Program-made: the position numbers and the translations under genes | The notes under the pieces: model-generated | The model's input: only the letters and a program-made list of their open reading frames with translations | Told to the model about the DNA's origin: nothing | Database searches by the model: none | Assembly: GCF_011734195.1 (NCBI RefSeq) | Contig: NZ_JAANTH010000002.1 | Coordinates: forward strand, 372,001-436,000 | DNA: 64,000 bases | Direction of reading: 5' to 3' | Source: Halobacterium sp. R2-5 | GTDB taxonomy: Archaea; Halobacteriota; Halobacteria; Halobacteriales; Halobacteriaceae | Part shown: positions 17,217-25,789 of the stretch, one piece after another | Layout of the letters: every line of letters begins with the position of its first letter | Numbering within the stretch: position 1 is the stretch's first letter

Positions 17217-18080
17217 ATGACCGTCACGCAGTCCGTCACGGCGGCCCGAGCGCGTACCTCGAAGCTCGGTGCCGTCAGCCTGTTCGCGTTCCTCGCGCTG
17301 TCCGCGTACGTCTTCAGCACGGGCGAAGCCCGGAAGCTCCTCGGCATCGCGTGGGTCGCGTTCGCCGCGATGGCCGGCGCCGCCGCCCTCGGCGCGCGCG
17401 CCAGCAACGAACACCCCACGGGGCTCGTCTGGGGGTACGGCCTCGCCAGCGGCGCGATGGTCGCCAGCTCCGCCGCGTTCCTCGTCCCGCAGGCCATCGG
17501 CTACGCCCCCAAGCCCGGCGGCTTCGGCATCGCCGCCGGCATCCTCGTCGGCTTCGGCGCCCACACCGTCGGCCACCTCGTCACGCACCGCGACCTCCCG
17601 CTCGACCGCACGAGCGCCGAGCTCGCCGCGCACTCGCTGACCGCCGGCTCCATCATCGGCGTCGTCTACACCGCGATGCCCGAACTCGGGCCGCTGCTCG
17701 GGCTCGCCATCGTCTCACACAAGGGCCCCGCGGGCTACGCCGCCGCGCGCCGGCTCACCGCGCAGGGCCGCTCCCCGATGATGCTGCTGCTCCCGTCGGC
17801 TGGCGTCGGCATCGCTGCGCTCGCGGTCACCGTGCTCTCGTTCCCGACCGACGCCACGTTCCGCGCCGTCGTCTTCGGGTTCGCCGCCGGCATCTTCCTC
17901 CACGTCGCGATGGACTTCCTCCCCGAGTGCGAGACCGGCAGCGAGGTCCACGCCGCCGCCACCCGCGGTAGCGACGACGGCCACGACCACGCGGTCCTCG
18001 ACCGCCTCCGCCTGCACGCCGTCGCCTCGACCGCGCTCGGCGGCATCGCCGTCGCCGCCGCGTGGCTCCTGCTCCAGTAG
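17217..18080 (+). CDS. ZIP-family metal transporter
   Basis: A 287-residue membrane protein with about eight helices. The metal-path helices are visible: ELAAHSLTAGSIIGVVYTA contains the HSxxxG motif of helix 4, and GLAIVSHKGPAGYAAA the H-K/E-x-P-x-G motif of helix 5. These define the ZIP family, which brings Zn, Fe or Mn into the cytosol. A His/Asp loop near the C-terminus (GSDDGHDHAVLD) may bind metal. It is monocistronic with an A/T-rich promoter. Confidence 0.9.
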   Translation: MTVTQSVTAARARTSKLGAVSLFAFLALSAYVFSTGEARKLLGIAWVAFAAMAGAAALGARASNEHPTGLVWGYGLASGAMVASSAAFLVPQAIGYAPKPGGFGIAAGILVGFGAHTVGHLVTHRDLPLDRTSAELAAHSLTAGSIIGVVYTAMPELGPLLGLAIVSHKGPAGYAAARRLTAQGRSPMMLLLPSAGVGIAALAVTVLSFPTDATFRAVVFGFAAGIFLHVAMDFLPECETGSEVHAAATRGSDDGHDHAVLDRLRLHAVASTALGGIAVAAAWLLLQ

Positions 18081-18117
18081 CTCACTCTCCGGGTTCGACG
18101 CTCGGGAACCGGCGAAA

Positions 18118-18432
18118 TTAGCTGTAATCCCGCCACCGGCTCCCGCACTCCTGGCACTTGAAGAATCGCGTCGGCGGCTCGTCCGCGCTCCCGGTCTGCT
18201 TGATGGTGTACCACGCCTCGTCGTGGCCGCACTCCGGACACGTCTCCTCGGCGGTCGGCTTCCCCTCGAAGTTCGCGTCCTCGCTCGTCTCGATGACGTC
18301 GCTGGTGTCCTGGGCGGCCGTCGTGACGAACTCGCCGTCGTCGCCCGCGGGCTCGGTGTTCTCGCAGCCCGAGCACACCAGCTCGTCGTCCTGCTTGTGC
18401 ATCATCGACCCGCACTCGTCGCAGAACTGCAT
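18118..18432 (-). CDS. tfs: Transcription factor S (TFIIS-like RNA cleavage factor)
   Basis: A 104-residue protein with two zinc ribbons. The N-terminal ribbon uses Cys4, Cys7, Cys20 and Cys23 (FCDECGS, VCSGC). The C-terminal ribbon uses Cys65, Cys68, Cys93 and Cys96 (CPECGHDEAWY, FFKCQECGSRW). Between the last two pairs is the acidic hairpin SADEPPTRF with Asp84-Glu85, which stimulates RNA cleavage by backtracked RNA polymerase. All catalytic features are intact. It is the last gene of a compact minus-strand run with the Cys-rich protein (8-bp gap), the coiled-coil protein and the RecA-like ATPase. Confidence 0.96.
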   Translation of the reverse strand: MQFCDECGSMMHKQDDELVCSGCENTEPAGDDGEFVTTAAQDTSDVIETSEDANFEGKPTAEETCPECGHDEAWYTIKQTGSADEPPTRFFKCQECGSRWRDYS

Positions 18433-18440
18433 ACCCCGCG

Positions 18441-18881
18441 TTACTGGCTCTCCGCGGAAAAATCACTCGCCTCGTCGTCCTCGCGGGCCGCGACCACGGG
18501 GCAGTTCACCACCCGGAAGTGGTCGGTGTCGACCTCCGCCGCGATGGTCGTCCCGTCGTGCGTGCACGCGGTCTGCGGCGGGTCCGTGAAGTGCGGGCAC
18601 TCCTGGCAGAGGCGCTTCTCCACGACGCGCACGTCGTCGTCCGCCGCGTGCTCGGAATCGGCCGGTTCGTCGACACCCGCGGCGTCCACGCCCGCCGCGT
18701 CCGCGACCGGCTCGTCGGCCGACTCGGAGAGCTCGTCCCAGACCTCGTCCTGGTCGACGCTGCCGACGTCGACGTCCGTGAACAGCTCCTCGAAGTCGTC
18801 GTCATCGTCCTCTTCGCGGCGGCGCTCGACGTCCTCTCGGAGGTCTGCCAGCGGCTCGCGCTCGCGGTCGTCGTCACTCAT
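18441..18881 (-). CDS. Small Cys-rich acidic haloarchaeal protein of unknown function
   Basis: A 146-residue protein starting MSDDDREREPLADLREDVE. The first 95 residues are highly acidic and probably unstructured apart from a helix. The C-terminal 50 residues form a possible metal or redox module with cysteines at LCQECPHFTDPP, TACTHDG and VVNCPVV. Spacing C-x2-C-x9-C-x20-C could bind zinc or an iron-sulfur cluster. The start overlaps the end of the coiled-coil zinc gene by 8 bp, indicating translational coupling, and the gene is followed 8 bp later by tfs. I do not recognise a named family. Confidence 0.8.
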   Translation of the reverse strand: MSDDDREREPLADLREDVERRREEDDDDDFEELFTDVDVGSVDQDEVWDELSESADEPVADAAGVDAAGVDEPADSEHAADDDVRVVEKRLCQECPHFTDPPQTACTHDGTTIAAEVDTDHFRVVNCPVVAAREDDEASDFSAESQ

Positions 18882-19848
18882 CGCGCTCACCCATAGGGTT
18901 GCCCGCGACGTCGACGTCGTCGAGCACATCGTCTAGTTCGTCGTCGTCGACCGGTTCCGGGTCGACGACCGCCGGGCCGCCGTCGTCGCCGTCGCCGCCC
19001 TCGGCCATCGCTTCGAGCGTCCCGTCGTCCGTTCCGAGCCACGAGTCGCCGAGCTCCGGGTCCTCGCCGGGCAGCGCGGGCGCCGACCCCGTCACGAGGA
19101 CGTGCGTGCCGAACCACCCCGGGTTCGCGTCGACCGCCTCGAACGTCGCCGCGCAGAACGGGCACTCCGGCGCCGCCAGCAGCGCTACGGTCACCGACTC
19201 CCCGCACTCCCCGCAGTCGGCCTCCTCGACGCCCGCGAGGTTCGCCTCGCGCTTGAGGCGCTCGGCGCGCTCGCGGCGCGCCTCCGCGGACGCCAGCGAC
19301 GCCACCGAGTCCCGCATCGACACCACCGCGGTCGCCAACGTCCCCGCCTTCCGGTCGAGGGCCGCCGCCTCGTCCCGGAGGTAGGCCAGCACTTCCTCGA
19401 AGTTCTCGAAGCCCGCGTCGACGCGCTCGCGAAGCCGGCGCACGCGCTCGGCGACCTCGGCGGCCTCCCGTTCGGCGTTCTGCGCCGCGCTCACGGCCTC
19501 CTCCGCGCGGTCGGACAGCTCCGGGTGGTCGTGGTCCGCGGGCGCCTTCGCGTCGGCGTCCCGCTTGACCTGGATGACGCGATCGCGGACGTCCTGAATC
19601 TTCTCGTCGAACTCGCTGTCGACGTCCTCGATGCGGGACTCGAAGTCGTCCTCGACGGCCGCGAGGCGCTCGTCGAGCGCGTCGTCGGTGACGACGTCGC
19701 TCTCGCCGTCGGCGGCACGGAACGCCGCGACGACCTCCGCGAGGAACTCCTCGGGAGTCACGCCGAGGTCGTCGGCACGCTTCTCCACCCACGACGCGAC
19801 GGGCCCCTCGAGCGTCGTCTCGACCGCCTCCGACGTGCCGTCGGCCAT
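18874..19848 (-). CDS. Coiled-coil protein with a zinc-ribbon-like module
   Basis: A 324-residue acidic protein. Residues 1-50 (VASWVEKRADDLGVTPEEFLAE in part: WVEKRADDLGVTPEEFL) resemble a ribbon-helix-helix or small helical head. Residues 55-200 are heptad-rich and predicted coiled coil (AEEAVSAAQNAEREAAEVAE). Then ADCGECGESVTVALL and APECPFCAATF form a four-cysteine ribbon. The end is an Asp/Gly-rich tail. It lies between the RecA-like ATPase gene (42-bp gap) and the Cys-rich gene (8-bp overlap), so these proteins probably act together. No function has been assigned that I can cite. Confidence 0.8.
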   Translation of the reverse strand: MADGTSEAVETTLEGPVASWVEKRADDLGVTPEEFLAEVVAAFRAADGESDVVTDDALDERLAAVEDDFESRIEDVDSEFDEKIQDVRDRVIQVKRDADAKAPADHDHPELSDRAEEAVSAAQNAEREAAEVAERVRRLRERVDAGFENFEEVLAYLRDEAAALDRKAGTLATAVVSMRDSVASLASAEARRERAERLKREANLAGVEEADCGECGESVTVALLAAPECPFCAATFEAVDANPGWFGTHVLVTGSAPALPGEDPELGDSWLGTDDGTLEAMAEGGDGDDGGPAVVDPEPVDDDELDDVLDDVDVAGNPMGERDE

Positions 19849-19890
19849 TCACCCGGGCTTGGTCCCGTGCGCTCTTAACCGTTCGCCCGG

Positions 19891-20730
19891 CTATCGGATC
19901 TTCCGAACGTCGCTGACGTCGAAGCCCGCGTCGTGAATCTCGGTCTCGAACTGCACGATGTCCTCCTCTTCGAGGCGGCCGAGCACGCCCCGGAACTCCC
20001 GGACGAACATCGTCCGCACGCGCTCGTTCCCGCCGCTCTCCCACGCGAACTGCACGGTGCCGTCCACGGACGTCATCAGGCTCCCGAACTCCTCGTCGGT
20101 GACCGCGTCGCGGGTCAGGTGCAACAGGAGCAGGCCGTCCCAGCCGCGTGCGGCCTTCCGCAGCCCCTTCAGCGTCATCACGATGTCGCTGAACGCCATG
20201 TCCTGCTGGCGCGCGCCGATGAGGTCGGTCAGCGAGTCCACCACCACGAGGCTGCCGCTGGCGTGCTCGTCGAGGTAGTCCGCGAACGCCTCCAGGACGT
20301 CTCGCCGGTCGCTGTCGGTGTTCCCGAGGTCCGAAATCGAGCGGTGCTCGCCCGCGTACCACTCCCGGGGGACGGGGCTGAGCTGGAAGTACTCCGGGGA
20401 GAAGTCCTCGAAGGTGACCGCGTCGAGGCCCGCTTCGACGATCTCGTCGTCCATCGTGAACGAGATTTCGCGGCGGAGCTCGTCCTCGTCGGCGGTAAAG
20501 GAGACGTAGTGGATGTCCTCCGGCGGCACCGCCGAACCGTGGAGGTCGCCGTAGTGTAGGTCGAACAGCTCGGGGTCCGCCGACTGCAGGCCGTTGAGGA
20601 CCGCGCTCGTGTAGACGAACTCGCGGGCGCCCGCGCCCGCCTCGCCCGACAGCAACACCACGCTCCCCTCGGGGGCGCCGCCCCCGATGCGGCCGTCCAG
20701 CCGCGAGACGCCGAACGGAATCGTCGCCAT
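19891..20730 (-). CDS. RecA/KaiC-fold ATPase-like protein (HTR-like) with degenerate Walker A
   Basis: A 279-residue single RecA-fold protein of the haloarchaeal HTR-like group. It starts with the KaiC-type entry GVSRLDGRIGGGAPEGSVVLL. The P-loop reads GEAGAGARE (residues 29-37), so the Walker lysine and Ser/Thr are replaced by Ala35 and Arg36. Walker B is intact-looking (GSLVVVDSLTDL), and LLLLHLTRD corresponds to the sensor strand. It may bind nucleotide weakly or have become a structural or signalling protein. It begins 24 bp after the GHMP kinase gene and leads into the coiled-coil zinc gene. Confidence 0.82.
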   Translation of the reverse strand: MATIPFGVSRLDGRIGGGAPEGSVVLLSGEAGAGAREFVYTSAVLNGLQSADPELFDLHYGDLHGSAVPPEDIHYVSFTADEDELRREISFTMDDEIVEAGLDAVTFEDFSPEYFQLSPVPREWYAGEHRSISDLGNTDSDRRDVLEAFADYLDEHASGSLVVVDSLTDLIGARQQDMAFSDIVMTLKGLRKAARGWDGLLLLHLTRDAVTDEEFGSLMTSVDGTVQFAWESGGNERVRTMFVREFRGVLGRLEEEDIVQFETEIHDAGFDVSDVRKIR

Positions 20731-20754
20731 ACGTGCGCCTCGCGCGGGCGGCGT

Positions 20755-21741
20755 TTACGCTTTTCCCTGCCCGGATTCGGCGACGCGGGCGCCCTCGTTC
20801 CGCGGCGCGACCACGCGCACGTCGCCGCCGACGCCCGCCGCGTCCAGCGCCTCCCGTCCGGCCGCCAGCGCCGCGTCCGCGCGGTCCGCGTCGGTGACGC
20901 CGTACACCGCCGGTCCCCACGAGGACTGCCCGGCGCCCGAGACCGCGGGACTCCCGGCGAGCGCGTCGACGATGCACCCGACGGGTGGACGGTAGACGCC
21001 GCCCTGCTCGTCGGCGTACCACGCGCCGTTCAGCCGCCCGACCTCCGCGACCGCCGCGCCGAACGCCGCGACGTCCCCGCTCGCCAGCGCCGGGAGCACG
21101 CGCCGCGTCACGACTCCCGAGATGCGGTCCGCGAGCCCGGGGTCGGCGGCCTCGACGGCCGACCGCATGCTCTCGTCCTCGTCGCTGCCGTTCTTCCCCG
21201 TGTCGGCGTCCGGCACGACGAGCAGGAACCGCCAGTCGTCGGGAATCCGGTGGCGCGCAGCGACCGGCGGCACCGCCCACTCGCCGCGCGCCGGCGCCTC
21301 CGTCGTGAACAGTCCCGTCGGGTGGCCGGCGTCCAGCACGAACCCGCCGGCTTCGAACGTCGCGACGCCGACGCCGCTGCGGCCGCCGCGACCGAGTTCC
21401 GGCGCGAATTCGCGCACGTCCGCGTCTCGGCCGTGGGCTCGCGCGACCGCCGACAACACCGCGAGCGCGAGCTGCGTCCCGGAGCCGAGGCCGACGTGCG
21501 GCGGCAGCTCCCCGCAGACCGAAATGGCCGCGCCCGGCACGTCCAGCAGTTCACAGGCGCGCTCGGCGTGCTCGCGCGCCCGCTCGTGGTCGCAGCGCAG
21601 CGCGTCCGCGGGCTCGGCCTCCACCGCCACCCGTGGCTGGTCGAGTGCCACGCCGAGGCTGCCGTACAGCCGGTCGTGGGACAGCGAGAGGTTCAGGAAG
21701 CCGAAGTGGAGCCGGCCGCCGCTCTCGACCCGGACGGACAT
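20755..21741 (-). CDS. GHMP-kinase family protein, beta-ribofuranosylaminobenzene 5'-phosphate synthase type
   Basis: A 328-residue protein starting MSVRVESGGRLHFGFLNLS, the typical beginning of the RFAP synthase group. The GHMP nucleotide motif is ELPPHVGLGSGTQLALAV, and GRGGRSGVGVATFEAGGFV is a second conserved loop. In methanogens this enzyme condenses p-hydroxybenzoate-type acids with PRPP as the first step of methanopterin-like cofactor synthesis. In haloarchaea the product is uncertain. The same window encodes Mch, which uses that cofactor class. Start at ATG 21739-21741. The RecA-like gene follows after 24 bp. Confidence 0.88.
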   Translation of the reverse strand: MSVRVESGGRLHFGFLNLSLSHDRLYGSLGVALDQPRVAVEAEPADALRCDHERAREHAERACELLDVPGAAISVCGELPPHVGLGSGTQLALAVLSAVARAHGRDADVREFAPELGRGGRSGVGVATFEAGGFVLDAGHPTGLFTTEAPARGEWAVPPVAARHRIPDDWRFLLVVPDADTGKNGSDEDESMRSAVEAADPGLADRISGVVTRRVLPALASGDVAAFGAAVAEVGRLNGAWYADEQGGVYRPPVGCIVDALAGSPAVSGAGQSSWGPAVYGVTDADRADAALAAGREALDAAGVGGDVRVVAPRNEGARVAESGQGKA

Positions 21742-21867
21742 ACCACTCGCTTCGCCATCGACGGTGTTGCCGGTTCTGCCGTGGGCAAACCTTCCCGCTA
21801 CCCCACTTGTGGTGGCGAACATCATCGCCTCGCGGCGAGCCACCGGCAACATCTGTTCAGTCGGCGC

Positions 21868-21874
21868 GTTTTAA
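21868..21874 (+). promoter_or_regulatory. TATA element of ilvD
   Basis: GTTTTAA lies 25-31 nt before the ATG at 21899, as expected for a leaderless transcript. Confidence 0.5.
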
Positions 21875-21898
21875 CCCCTGCGCGCGCAACCAGATGGT

Positions 21899-23608
21899 AT
21901 GAGCCAGCAGAAGGACCCGGACTTGCCGAGCAACGACGTCACGGAAGGCGTCGAACGCGCCCCCCACCGCGCGATGTTCCGCGCGATGGGCTACGACGAC
22001 GCCGACTTCTCCTCGCCGATGGTCGGCGTCGCGAACCCCGCGGCGGACATCACGCCGTGTAACGTCCACCTCGACGACGTGGCCGACTCCGCCGTCGACG
22101 GCGTCGAAGACGGCGACGGGATGCCCATCGAGTTCGGCACCATCACCATCTCGGACGCCATCTCGATGGGGACCGAGGGGATGCGCGCGTCGCTCATCTC
22201 CCGGGAGGTCATCGCGGACTCCGTCGAACTCGTGGCGTTCGGCGAACGCATGGACGCCTTAGTGACCGTCGCGGGCTGCGACAAGAACCTCCCCGGGATG
22301 ATGATGGCCGCCATCCGCACCGACCTCCCGTCGGTGTTCCTCTACGGCGGCTCTATCATGCCCGGCGAGCACGACGGCCGCGAGATCACCGTCCAGAACG
22401 TCTTCGAGGGCGTCGGCGCGGTCGCTTCCGGCGACATGAGCGAGGACGAACTCGAGGACATGGAGCGTCACGCCTGCCCGGGCGCGGGCGCCTGCGGCGG
22501 GATGTTCACCGCGAACACGATGGCCTCGATCTCGGAAGCCATCGGGCTCGCGCCGCTCGGCTCCGCCAGCCCGCCCGCCGAGTCCGACGGCCGCTACGAC
22601 GTCGCCGAGCGCGCCGGCGAGCTCGCCGCGGAGTGCGTCCGCGAGGACCGCCGCCCCTCTGACATCCTCACGCGGGAGAGCTTCGAGAACGCCATCGCGA
22701 TCCAGGTCGCGCTCGGCGGCTCCACGAACGCCGTCCTCCACCTGCTCGCGCTCGCCGCGGAGGCCGGCGTCGAGCTCGACATCGAGGACTTCAACACGAT
22801 CAGCGACCGCACGCCGAAGGTCGCGAACCTCCAGCCGGGCGGCTCGCGCGTGATGAACGACCTCCACGAGGTCGGCGGCGTTCCCGTCGTCCTCAAGCGC
22901 CTGCTGGACGCGGACCTCATCCACGGGGACGCGCTCACGGTCACCGGGCGCACCATCGAGGAGGAACTCGACCACCTCGGCGTCGACGGCGAAGTGGACG
23001 AAGACGTCGACTTCCTGAAGCCCGTCGACGACCCGTTCCACGAGACCGGCGCGATCACGGTGCTGACGGGGAACCTCGCGCCCGACGGCGCGGTCCTCAA
23101 GGTCACCGGGAAGGACGAGACCCAGCACACGGGGCCCGCGCGCGTCTTCGAGTCCGAGGAGGACGCGATGGCGTACGTCCAGGAGGGCCACATCGAGTCC
23201 GGGGACGTCATCGTCATCCGGAACGAGGGCCCGCGCGGCGGCCCCGGGATGCGCGAGATGCTCGGCGTCACCGCCGCGGTCGTCGGGCAGGGCCACGAGG
23301 ACGACGTCGCGCTGCTCACGGACGGCCGGTTCTCCGGTGCGACCCGCGGCCCGATGGTCGGCCACGTCGCGCCCGAAGCCGCCTCTGGCGGCCCCATCGC
23401 GCTCGTGGAGGACGGCGACGAGGTGACCGTCGACGTGCCGGAACGCGAGCTCTCCGTCGCGGTCTCCGAGGAGGAGATGGACGAACGCCGCGAGGACTGG
23501 GAGGAGCCCGAGCCGCGCTACGACGCGGGCGTGCTCCGGAAGTACGGCGTCCAGTTCGGCTCCGCCGCGGACGGCGCGGTCACGAACCCCGCGGCGAAAC
23601 GCGAGTAG
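21899..23608 (+). CDS. ilvD: Dihydroxy-acid dehydratase
   Basis: A 569-residue enzyme of the IlvD/Edd family, which dehydrates 2,3-dihydroxy acids to 2-keto acids in valine, leucine and isoleucine synthesis. Iron-sulfur ligands are visible at Cys54 (ITPCNVHL), Cys127 (TVAGCDKN) and Cys199 ([13 protein letters not shown]). [19 protein letters not shown] is the diagnostic C-terminal signature with the catalytic Ser. Length is normal. It is monocistronic and no other branched-chain gene is adjacent. It converges with the small gene pair on the minus strand, ending 1 bp before the neighbour's stop. Confidence 0.97.
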   Translation: MSQQKDPDLPSNDVTEGVERAPHRAMFRAMGYDDADFSSPMVGVANPAADITPCNVHLDDVADSAVDGVEDGDGMPIEFGTITISDAISMGTEGMRASLISREVIADSVELVAFGERMDALVTVAGCDKNLPGMMMAAIRTDLPSVFLYGGSIMPGEHDGREITVQNVFEGVGAVASGDMSEDELEDMERHACPGAGACGGMFTANTMASISEAIGLAPLGSASPPAESDGRYDVAERAGELAAECVREDRRPSDILTRESFENAIAIQVALGGSTNAVLHLLALAAEAGVELDIEDFNTISDRTPKVANLQPGGSRVMNDLHEVGGVPVVLKRLLDADLIHGDALTVTGRTIEEELDHLGVDGEVDEDVDFLKPVDDPFHETGAITVLTGNLAPDGAVLKVTGKDETQHTGPARVFESEEDAMAYVQEGHIESGDVIVIRNEGPRGGPGMREMLGVTAAVVGQGHEDDVALLTDGRFSGATRGPMVGHVAPEAASGGPIALVEDGDEVTVDVPERELSVAVSEEEMDERREDWEEPEPRYDAGVLRKYGVQFGSAADGAVTNPAAKRE

Positions 23609-24049
23609 CTACTTCCGCGAGAGGAAGTCGGGGAGCCGCAGCCGGTCGAGGTCCTTCCTGGGGAGCGTGTCGAAGTCGATTCGGTCGAGGAGCTCCGGGA
23701 GGTCCATGCGGTCGCCGTCGCCCCCGCCGGCCTCGATGTCGCCGCCCTCCTCTTCTTTGTACGTGATGAGCTTCGACCACACCGCGCGCTCGCGGGACGG
23801 GAACTCGGCGGGGTCGAGGTCTGCGTCGTCCGAGGCGAGCCGGCTGTCCAGGTCCGCTGCCGAGGTCTTCCCCTCGTCGTAGGCCATCTCCACGAGCGAC
23901 CGGCCCGCCGCGGCGACGAGCTCGCGGTACTCTTTGGGGTTGCGGTCGCCGAGCGCCGCCGAGACGCCGAGCGCGTACGCCCGCCAGATGGCCTCCTCGC
24001 GGTCGAGCTCGTCGCCGTCCCAGTCCCGGGAGAACGCTTCGTCGTACAT
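23609..24049 (-). CDS. Small partner protein of the RAD55-like ATPase, unknown function
   Basis: A 146-residue acidic protein beginning MYDEAFSRDWDGDELDREEA. The first 80 residues are mostly helical (AIWRAYALGVSAALGDRNPKEY, last 18 shown in family position; SLVEMAYDEGKT). The C-terminal half has a linker and a short basic helix pattern (DTLPRKDLDRLRLPDFLSRK). Its start codon overlaps the stop of the RAD55-like gene (TGATG at 24047-24051), so the two are translationally coupled and probably work in one complex. No family name recognised. Confidence 0.78.
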   Translation of the reverse strand: MYDEAFSRDWDGDELDREEAIWRAYALGVSAALGDRNPKEYRELVAAAGRSLVEMAYDEGKTSAADLDSRLASDDADLDPAEFPSRERAVWSKLITYKEEEGGDIEAGGGDGDRMDLPELLDRIDFDTLPRKDLDRLRLPDFLSRK

Positions 24050-24738
24050 CACTCCGGCCGGACCTTCCGTCCGGGGTCGACCTGCAGCCCCGAGCCCGTG
24101 AAGGAGACGTCCCGGATGTCGCAGTCGATGTTCGTCCCGCGCATCTTCACTAGCTGGACGCCGCGTGTCATCCCGCCGTTCTCCAGGAAGTTGTGGAGGA
24201 AGATGACGCCGTGGGCGAGGTAGTGCTCCTCGGCGTACGCGGTCGGGTCGGTCATCTCCGACACCAGGAGGACGGTGGCGTCGGTCTGCTTGAGGCCGGT
24301 CGCGAAGTGCGTGACCTCCGCGTCCGCGTCGTCCGCGAAGTGCGCCAAAAGCATCGTGGAGTCGACGACCACGCGGTCGTAGTCCTCCTGGCGGATCATC
24401 GACGCGAGCCGCGAGGACAGCCCGGACTCGCGGCCGTACTGGGTGAGCGAGCGCCGCGAGCGCTCCCGCGTGAGGTTCAGGAACTCGAAGTTCTCGGCGT
24501 TCGCCGCCCGCGAGAACCCAAACTCGTAGTTCGACATGTCGTCGACGAGTTCGTTGCGCGTCTCGTGCATCGTCACGTACAGCACGTCCTCGCCGTTCTT
24601 CACGCCCTCCGTGACGTACTGGGCGGCGAGCGTGGTCTTCCCGCTGCCCGGCGGCCCGCTCAGCGTGTACAGGCGGCGCGCCGGGAGCCCGCCGTCGAGG
24701 AGGCTGTCGAGCCCGGCGACGCCGGTCGAGATTCTCAT
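24049..24738 (-). CDS. RAD55/KaiC-family RecA-like ATPase
   Basis: A 229-residue single-domain ATPase. The opening ISTGVAGLDSLLDGGLPA is the KaiC/RAD55 entry. The P-loop is intact: GPPGSGKTT (residues 28-36). Walker B is YDRVVVDSTMLL, and the late motif VQLVKMRGTNIDCDIR, with conserved KMRGT, is typical of KaiC-like proteins. Such short haloarchaeal copies are associated with signalling or motility-related regulation rather than recombination. It heads a two-gene operon. Compare the degenerate paralogue at 19891. Confidence 0.88.
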   Translation of the reverse strand: MRISTGVAGLDSLLDGGLPARRLYTLSGPPGSGKTTLAAQYVTEGVKNGEDVLYVTMHETRNELVDDMSNYEFGFSRAANAENFEFLNLTRERSRRSLTQYGRESGLSSRLASMIRQEDYDRVVVDSTMLLAHFADDADAEVTHFATGLKQTDATVLLVSEMTDPTAYAEEHYLAHGVIFLHNFLENGGMTRGVQLVKMRGTNIDCDIRDVSFTGSGLQVDPGRKVRPE

Positions 24739-24906
24739 CGGTGGGGCCCACGAGGCCCACGCTTAAATCCTCCAGTGTTCTGGCGCTTTCACGTTTCCTC
24801 GCAGCCCTCCCGGAGTTCTCGGTGCGCCGCGGTCGTCCCGCGTGTGTCTGCAGGCTCGCTCCGCGAATCGTGTGTCACCGGGGCGTGGTAATCGTACCCT
24901 CGGAAG

Positions 24907-24914
24907 TGTTATCC
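24907..24914 (+). promoter_or_regulatory. TATA element of the second cold-shock gene
   Basis: TGTTATCC lies 27-34 nt before the ATG at 24941, the same geometry as at the first cold-shock gene. Confidence 0.45.
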
Positions 24915-24940
24915 GTGTACCCGGCCTACCCGTAGTTGCA

Positions 24941-25135
24941 ATGGCAACCGGTACGGTTGACTTCTTCAACGACACGGGCGGTTACGGTTTCATCGACTCT
25001 GAGGACGCGGACGAGGACGTTTTCTTCCACATGGAGGACGTCGGCGGTCCGGACCTCGAGGAAGGGCAGGAAGTGGAGTTCGACATCGAGCAGGCCGACA
25101 AGGGCCCGCGCGCGACGAACCTCACCCGGCTGTAA
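24941..25135 (+). CDS. cspA: Cold-shock domain protein (second copy)
   Basis: A 64-residue cold-shock domain nearly identical in plan to the copy at 5461. It has GGYGFIDS and DVFFHMEDV motifs and the conserved end KGPRATNL. It differs at about a dozen positions, mainly in the acidic loop after residue 20 and in the segment GPDLEEGQEVEFD. It is expected to bind single-stranded RNA as a chaperone. Monocistronic, probably leaderless. The first 20 codons are almost identical at DNA level to the other copy, suggesting duplication or gene conversion. Confidence 0.93.
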   Translation: MATGTVDFFNDTGGYGFIDSEDADEDVFFHMEDVGGPDLEEGQEVEFDIEQADKGPRATNLTRL

Positions 25136-25239
25136 TCCCGGCGCTCCTTCACAGCAACTAACCTACTTTCCCGATTTTCACGCCGCGTAGCGACACGCTC
25201 GCCTACAACACAGCGTTACTCGCGTAGCCGGCGGCTCGC

Positions 25240-25626
25240 CTAGCCGTCGCCGTGCACGCGCACGAGCAGGTCGCCGCGGACGTCCCCGAGGATGGTGGCG
25301 TCCCCGCGGCGCTCGATGCGGTCGCGGTCGACCTCGTGTGCCTTCCGGACGACGACGCCGCCCGCGTCGTCGGTCTCGATCGCACGGACCTTCACGAGCC
25401 GGTGGGGCTTGACGTACGCGTAGACGTCCCGGAGCGCCGCCGCGTCCCGCGTGTCGACGGCGCCGACGGTCGCGGCCTTCAGGCGGTCGTCGGGCGCGAG
25501 GTCCGCCGGGTGGATCGAGACGCGGCTCCCGAACTGCTGGGACATCGCGGGCAGCACGCTCTCCTGGGTCTGGCGGGACGGCTGGGTCTCCGTCGACCGC
25601 AGCACCGCCCGGAACGTCACGGCCAT
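25240..25626 (-). CDS. Conserved hypothetical haloarchaeal protein
   Basis: A 128-residue soluble protein. Its C-terminal half reads as a string of beta strands (HRLVKVRAIETDDAGGVVVRK read in parts: RLVKVRAIETDD, GGVVVRKAHEVD, DLLVRVHGDG), suggesting a small barrel. The central phrase LAPDDRLKAATVGAVDTRDAAALRDV is moderately conserved in style. There is no signal, membrane helix or cysteine motif. An A/T-rich block (25640-25665, ATATCATACCACATGATA) upstream probably holds its promoter. I do not recognise the family. Confidence 0.65.
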   Translation of the reverse strand: MAVTFRAVLRSTETQPSRQTQESVLPAMSQQFGSRVSIHPADLAPDDRLKAATVGAVDTRDAAALRDVYAYVKPHRLVKVRAIETDDAGGVVVRKAHEVDRDRIERRGDATILGDVRGDLLVRVHGDG

Positions 25627-25789
25627 AGTGCTCCTACCACGTCACAGTATATCATACCACATGATAACTGTCCGAATGGTAATCGGAAGGTTGAGCGGGC
25701 CGTGAATCCTGCGCTCCGACCGTCACAGTCGATCTAGGAAACTGGTAGGTACCCTCGTTCTTTTACTCGCGTACCACCTACTGTTCGTC

